22,500 nucleotides of DNA from contig LRSR01012263.1 of assembly GCA_001579985.1 (NCBI GenBank), positions 1 to 22,500 on the forward strand, written 5' to 3'. Source of the DNA: Hypsibius dujardini (lineage: Eukaryota; Tardigrada; Eutardigrada; Parachela; Hypsibiidae). A model generated the notes under the pieces. It saw only the letters and a program-made list of their open reading frames with translations, searched no databases and had not been told where the DNA came from. A program made the position numbers and the translations under genes. Of this stretch, positions 18,941 to 22,500 are shown piece by piece (within the stretch, counting starts at the first letter, position 1; every line of letters begins with the position of its first letter).

Positions 18941-21093
18941 ATGGTCGACATTCAAAGTGAATTCCAGCTGCTGAAAATTGAAGATCCAGAGATGGAGTAT
19001 ATGCCACCACTTTTATTGCCCAAAAAGTTTTCTACAAAGCGATCTGCACCGAGCGACGACGATCACGACGGCGACGACGCACCGGAGGAAATATTTGCCG
19101 ACCGCTTTTCCCACAGGAAAAGAAAGCGAATACGCAAGGGAGATGCTCTGGCCAGGACCGATGAGCAGTACACTTCGAAATTCTGGTCCTCCGCCGGACG
19201 AGAAGCGCTCACCGCAGTGTTGAATCAGCTGATGAAGTCTTCCAATGAGCGCTTGTTTATTTTACCGGCTTGCCCGGAAAACGATTTGCCGGAACTCATT
19301 CCCACGTATGGGAACATTGCGCACTCGTCTGCGGAATCTGCAGATCCATACTTGTGCCCAGAAATGGAAAAAATCGAGGATCAGCTCAATGCTGTCAAAG
19401 GTACATGCACATTTGTTCGGGTGCTTGATTGATGTATTAGCTGTGGAGTTGTTGTTTCAGTAGATGATCAATTGATTGATTGTTTTAAGATGCTTGAATT
19501 TGAATTTTTCAGTTTCCATTTTTAATTCACGTGGATCGGCTGAGATATTTCGTTAGTTGTCATTTGAAAATGTTCTGGTGTCGCGGGGAATTGAACCCTA
19601 CGGATTGCCTCTTCTGGTAAAATTACTCGTAAATTCCGTCTTCTGGAATTAGTTTTATATGGATTCAGCAATCAGTTGACTGCTGTATTGATTCAGCAAT
19701 TAGTTGATTGATATATTGGTTCAGCAATCAGTTGACTGCTATATTGGTTCAGTAATCAGTTGATTGCTGTATTGGTTCAGTAATCAGTTGATTGCTGTAT
19801 TGGTTCAGTAATCAGTTGATTGCTGTATTGGTTTAGCAATCAGTTGATTGCTGTATTGACTGATTCTCACACTCTTTTCAGGGAAAGTGGGATCAATGGC
19901 ACCGGCTGCATGGAGTTCTCTGACCAACTATACCGACCTGGCTTCTACACTTAGGTAAAGTAATTTTGCTCTGTTAATTGATCGACTGAGTATAGACGTT
20001 GATGCTTGATTCGTGAGCAATGACGTCCAAGTTAATTTGCTAATAATCTTGATTTATTTCTTCCCTTGTGCATGAATTACGAAGGAAAACGATCTCTCAG
20101 CGCTAATCAATGAATGAGAAACCGCATCACTTTCTTTGTTTGTTCAGCTAATTTGTGACTAATTTTTTATGCCAATCCAGGTACTCTATGAAGAAGGATT
20201 CACAAATCGAACTGGGAACCAACGCCTGGATGAAGTTCTGGAGCATCCTCCACGCCTACCCGCAGCTTGCCCGCTTCCCACCCAACACTGTCTCCGTCCA
20301 CCTCTGCGAGGCCCCCGGTGCCTTTGTTTCAGCTCTTAATCACTATCTATCCGCCAACGAGCCCTTGCTTCACAAGAGCTGGAACTGGATAGCATCTAGC
20401 TTGAACCCGTATTTGGACACTCCCAGTGATGAAGCCATTGTGGATGACCGCTTCATCCGCTGCACCGCTCAACATTGGCACTTTGGCGCCGATGGAACGG
20501 GGAATTTGAAAGCAGCAGCGAATCGGGAGGCGCTGGTGAAGGCCGCTGCATCGAACGGGCAGACGGTGTACCTGGTAACGGCAGACGGTGGAATAGACTG
20601 CAGCAGTGACTTTGCTGGACAGGAGGCAACGTTGGCATCGCTCAAATACGCGGAGGCGGTGACTGCCCTACGATTACTCGCACCGGGTGGACATTTCATT
20701 TTGAAAATCTTTACAGTCTTCCGGACACGAATGTGCTTGTTATTGAGGGTTCTGTGCTCAGTGTTCGACCAGGTATCTCTCTGCGGCGGCAGTTTCTCAG
20801 TCTGAGTTTGGCTGACAGACGGTTTTGGTGCGTTTGTTTCAGGTTCAACTTTACAAGCCTCCCACAAGCAAACCGGGAAACTCGGAAGTATACCTGATTT
20901 GTTTGGGAATGCGTCGTTGTGGGATAGCCGCGGCTGATCTTCTGGAGCGCAGCAGAGGTTAGTTTATGGCATACTAGATCGATTGCAAAGCTAAATCAAC
21001 TGCGCAGACCGATAGACAGTCAGAGGACAGACACACACACACAGACACACACACATACACACAGACAACAGACAACAGACACACAGACGGACG

Positions 21094-21155
<62 letters not shown>

Positions 21156-21464
21156 ACAGACAGATAGAGATATGTTCCACCTGAACAGATGTTTACTTTT
21201 ACAGAAAGTTCAGCTGCGTTGGGAACAGGCCTGAGTCCGAGCTTCATTCACAGCATTACTGAGGCTTCCCGTTTCTTCGCCGATTCCCAATCCGCCGCGA
21301 TTAGAATAAACATGGCTGTGTTCTCGGCAGTTCGTAACCGGCGACTTCGCACCTGTTTCCACGAGGCGAAACAAACCTTCTCCTCACAATTCCTGCAGCG
21401 GCATCCTGTCGGTCAGCTACCGGCGTCGACACGACTGATGTTTGTCCCCGCCGTCGAGCCTTAA
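18941..21464 (+). CDS. CMTR2: CMTR2, cap-2 mRNA 2'-O-methyltransferase homologue (499 aa, short C-terminus)
   Basis: Methylates the ribose 2'-OH of the second transcribed nucleotide of capped mRNA using S-adenosylmethionine. Five exons, 18941-19400, 19882-19954, 20181-20772, 20843-20957 and 21205-21464, join in phase to 499 residues. The FtsJ-type RrmJ fold is clear: IELGTNAWMKF with the first catalytic Lys (residue 196), the SAM motif VHLCEAPGAF (217-226), LNPY, DDRFI, then YLVTADGGIDC with the catalytic Asp (313), GQEATLASLKYAEAVTAL, and GGHFILKIFT with the second Lys (353). The K-D-K triad is complete. PPTSKPGNSEVYLICLG follows, then SPSFIHSITEAS. The N-terminal 150 residues, including an acidic stretch and KRKRIRKG, are weakly conserved but hold EIFADRF. 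The protein ends about 146 residues after the second catalytic Lys, whereas human CMTR2 (about 770 residues) continues with a second, inactive methyltransferase-like domain that is not seen here. The start ATG at 18941 lies in a fair context (TTTAAATGG). Confidence 0.92.
19662..19857. repeat. 28-base tandem array in CMTR2 intron 1
   Basis: Seven 28-base units of the form GGTTCAGTAATCAGTTGATT + GCTGTATT, total 196 bases. Units 4-6 are identical and the outer ones differ by a few bases, so homogenisation is recent in the middle. It ends 25 bases before the exon 2 acceptor at 19881. Confidence 0.92.
21012..21168. repeat. GACA / CACA array in CMTR2 intron 4
   Basis: ACACAC-rich then (GACA)n with GGAC variants, filling most of the 247-base intron 20958-21204. 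It reads GACA in the sense strand. Confidence 0.9.
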
Positions 21465-21865
21465 AAGGAGACTGCATCTCTCTCCCACAGAGTCGCAATC
21501 GTTATGTCTGTTTATCACGCCGTGCCACCTCTCCAGCCCGATAATGATATATCACCTCAGTTCCAGGTGAACTCTTATGTCGCCCAGGTGTTTAATAATA
21601 ACATAAACTCTGCTATTAAAACGCATAAACCTGCCAGTTGCGGAAGCAGTGCGCCGTTGTGCTTTCAGAGGAAGCGAAAAAGCAAGCAAAAAACAACACC
21701 GGATATAGGAGCAAAAAAATAGTAGAAAATGAATAGCTTAATTCGGTACATATAAAAAACGGTTCAGATATATTTATATCGCATATAAGGTGCGGCTTCT
21801 TTAGGACATCTCTATAGCACCGGAACACGCTCAACATGTACACTTGTTCGTCTGTAGTGTGTTTC
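21465..21865. other. Convergent 3' region of CMTR2 and the Q-rich gene
   Basis: Only 401 bases separate the two stop codons. ATTAAA at 21615-21620 is a plausible CMTR2 polyadenylation signal. An open frame from an ATG at 21504 to 21722 (72 codons, basic KRKRKSKQK tail) follows an acceptor-like CTCTCCCACAG. I found no donor in the last CMTR2 exon in the right phase to link it, so it is left as probable 3' UTR. Confidence 0.5.
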
Positions 21866-22392
21866 TCAATACTCCAGCGCAAGATGCGGCGGCATCGGGG
21901 CACCTCCTCGGATCAACTGCTGCTGCTGCTGTACGTTCATCTGGGTCTGGACGAAGAACTGCATCCTTGCAGAGTCCTGTTGCTGCTGCTGAAAAGCGGG
22001 ATGAAGCTGCTGCTGCTGCTGCTGATGATACATAATGTTTTGCTGTGCCTGCTGCTGTTGCGCCTGCTGTTGCTGTGCCTGTTGCTGCTGTGCCTGCTGC
22101 TGCTGTGCCTGTTGCTGCTGTGCCTGCTGCTGCTGTGCCTGCTGCGGAATGGAAGAGACATTGTTGCCAGTGGCGCCGCCGCGGACCGCCATGAACTGCC
22201 GCTCGATGCCGTGGGTCTCCGCGGCCAGCAGGTCGATCTCCCGCTGCAGCAGGGCGTTCTCCCGCATCAGACCGGCCGTCTTCATGGTCACGTCCATCAG
22301 GCCGGACTGCTCGAGGATCTGCGCGGTCCGCATGAAGCGCGAGCGTTTTTCAGTCTGATGAGCCGCTTCCGCCTGTTGCGACGCTGCTGCTG
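21866..22392 (-). CDS. Glutamine-rich coiled-coil protein, possibly CIPC-like (3' exon only)
   Basis: Last exon of a minus-strand gene whose 5' part lies beyond the right edge. From about 22392 it reads (A)AASQQAEAAHQ, then EKRSRFMRTAQILEQSGLMD, VTMKTAGLMRENALLQREID and LLAAETHGIERQF. The pattern SGL.(D/E).T.KT..L.R.N...Q..ID.L..ET resembles the conserved helix of CLOCK-interacting pacemaker (CIPC) proteins, from memory; this is a weak assignment. It is followed by a Q-rich tail with about seven AQQQQ units, then HQQQQQQLHPAFQQQQQ, and ends MPPHLALEY. The helix could also belong to another transcription-factor coiled coil. The frame is closed by TAA just upstream of the CCATCCCAG acceptor, which supports an intron there; the ATG at 22333 is an alternative start. 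Confidence 0.5.
22041..22145. repeat. 15-base CAG-rich array encoding AQQQQ units
   Basis: CTGCTGCTGTGCCTG-type units on the plus strand (CAGGCACAGCAGCAG on the coding minus strand), about seven copies, with some CAA codons mixed in. Further CAG runs lie at 22010-22024 and 21917-21931. Confidence 0.9.
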
Positions 22393-22500
22393 CTGGGATG
22401 GTAAAGACTTAACATTAGTCGACTAAATACGTCTTTCTTTGGTCGATGGGTTTAACATTTTATTTGTAATAAGACTAAAACTTCTTTGATCTTTTATTAA

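Noticed and set aside
19560-19620. tRNA-like B box (GGTTCAATTCC) on the minus strand, followed by ACACCA
   Set aside because: No matching A box, the T stem pairs poorly, and no 5' acceptor strand complementary to CGCGACA lies at the right distance.
21504-21722. 72-codon frame after CMTR2 as an extra CMTR2 exon
   Set aside because: The acceptor-like CACAG before it needs a phase-2 donor, and no such donor was found before the CMTR2 stop; a polyadenylation-like ATTAAA lies within it.

Overview
The window is nuclear DNA of an animal. Its genes are cut into many exons with GT..AG introns, most of them 65-110 bases but some up to 870. The products are conserved animal proteins, and the spaces hold tetranucleotide arrays, minisatellites and small TA-flanked inverted-repeat elements. 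The compact layout suggests an invertebrate. A tardigrade is one possibility, but that is a guess. No prokaryotic operon, rRNA, tRNA or CRISPR array was found.

Layout, left to right. (1) 186-2907, minus: a divergent MATH-BTB protein, whose 3' end lies off the left edge. (2) 3933-6902, plus: a complete three-exon VPS35, the retromer core. (3) 6903-8490: intergenic DNA with a 322-base inverted-repeat element and a GC-rich tandem array. (4) 8491-9513, minus: a three-exon SWI5 recombination-mediator homologue. (5) 9514-10980: intergenic, with two further small TA-flanked inverted-repeat elements. (6) 10981-15018, minus: a 12-exon EF-hand mitochondrial ATP-Mg/Pi carrier (SCaMC, SLC25A23/24/25 group) with two in-frame micro-exons and a nearly identical 229-base tandem duplication that copies the tail of exon 1. 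(7) 15603-18027, plus: a TSEN54 (tRNA-splicing endonuclease) homologue with a 69-base stop-free intron and an eight-copy heptapeptide repeat. (8) 18941-21464, plus: a CMTR2 cap-2 methyltransferase homologue that stops soon after the catalytic domain. (9) 21866-22392, minus: the 3' exon of a glutamine-rich coiled-coil protein, possibly CIPC-like.

These genes do not form a pathway. They serve ubiquitin-adaptor signalling, endosomal sorting, homologous recombination, mitochondrial adenine-nucleotide transport, tRNA splicing and mRNA capping. Three gene pairs are head to head or tail to tail: MATH-BTB/VPS35 and carrier/TSEN54 diverge, and CMTR2 and the Q-rich gene converge. Exon joins were worked out by reading splice sites and matching codon phase, so all of them are predictions without transcript support. 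Protein names rest on family motifs recognised by eye.

I did not find a previously undescribed system. The points most worth checking are the two micro-exons at the calcium-control linker of the carrier, the stop-free TSEN54 intron, the fresh partial-exon duplication, and the short CMTR2.
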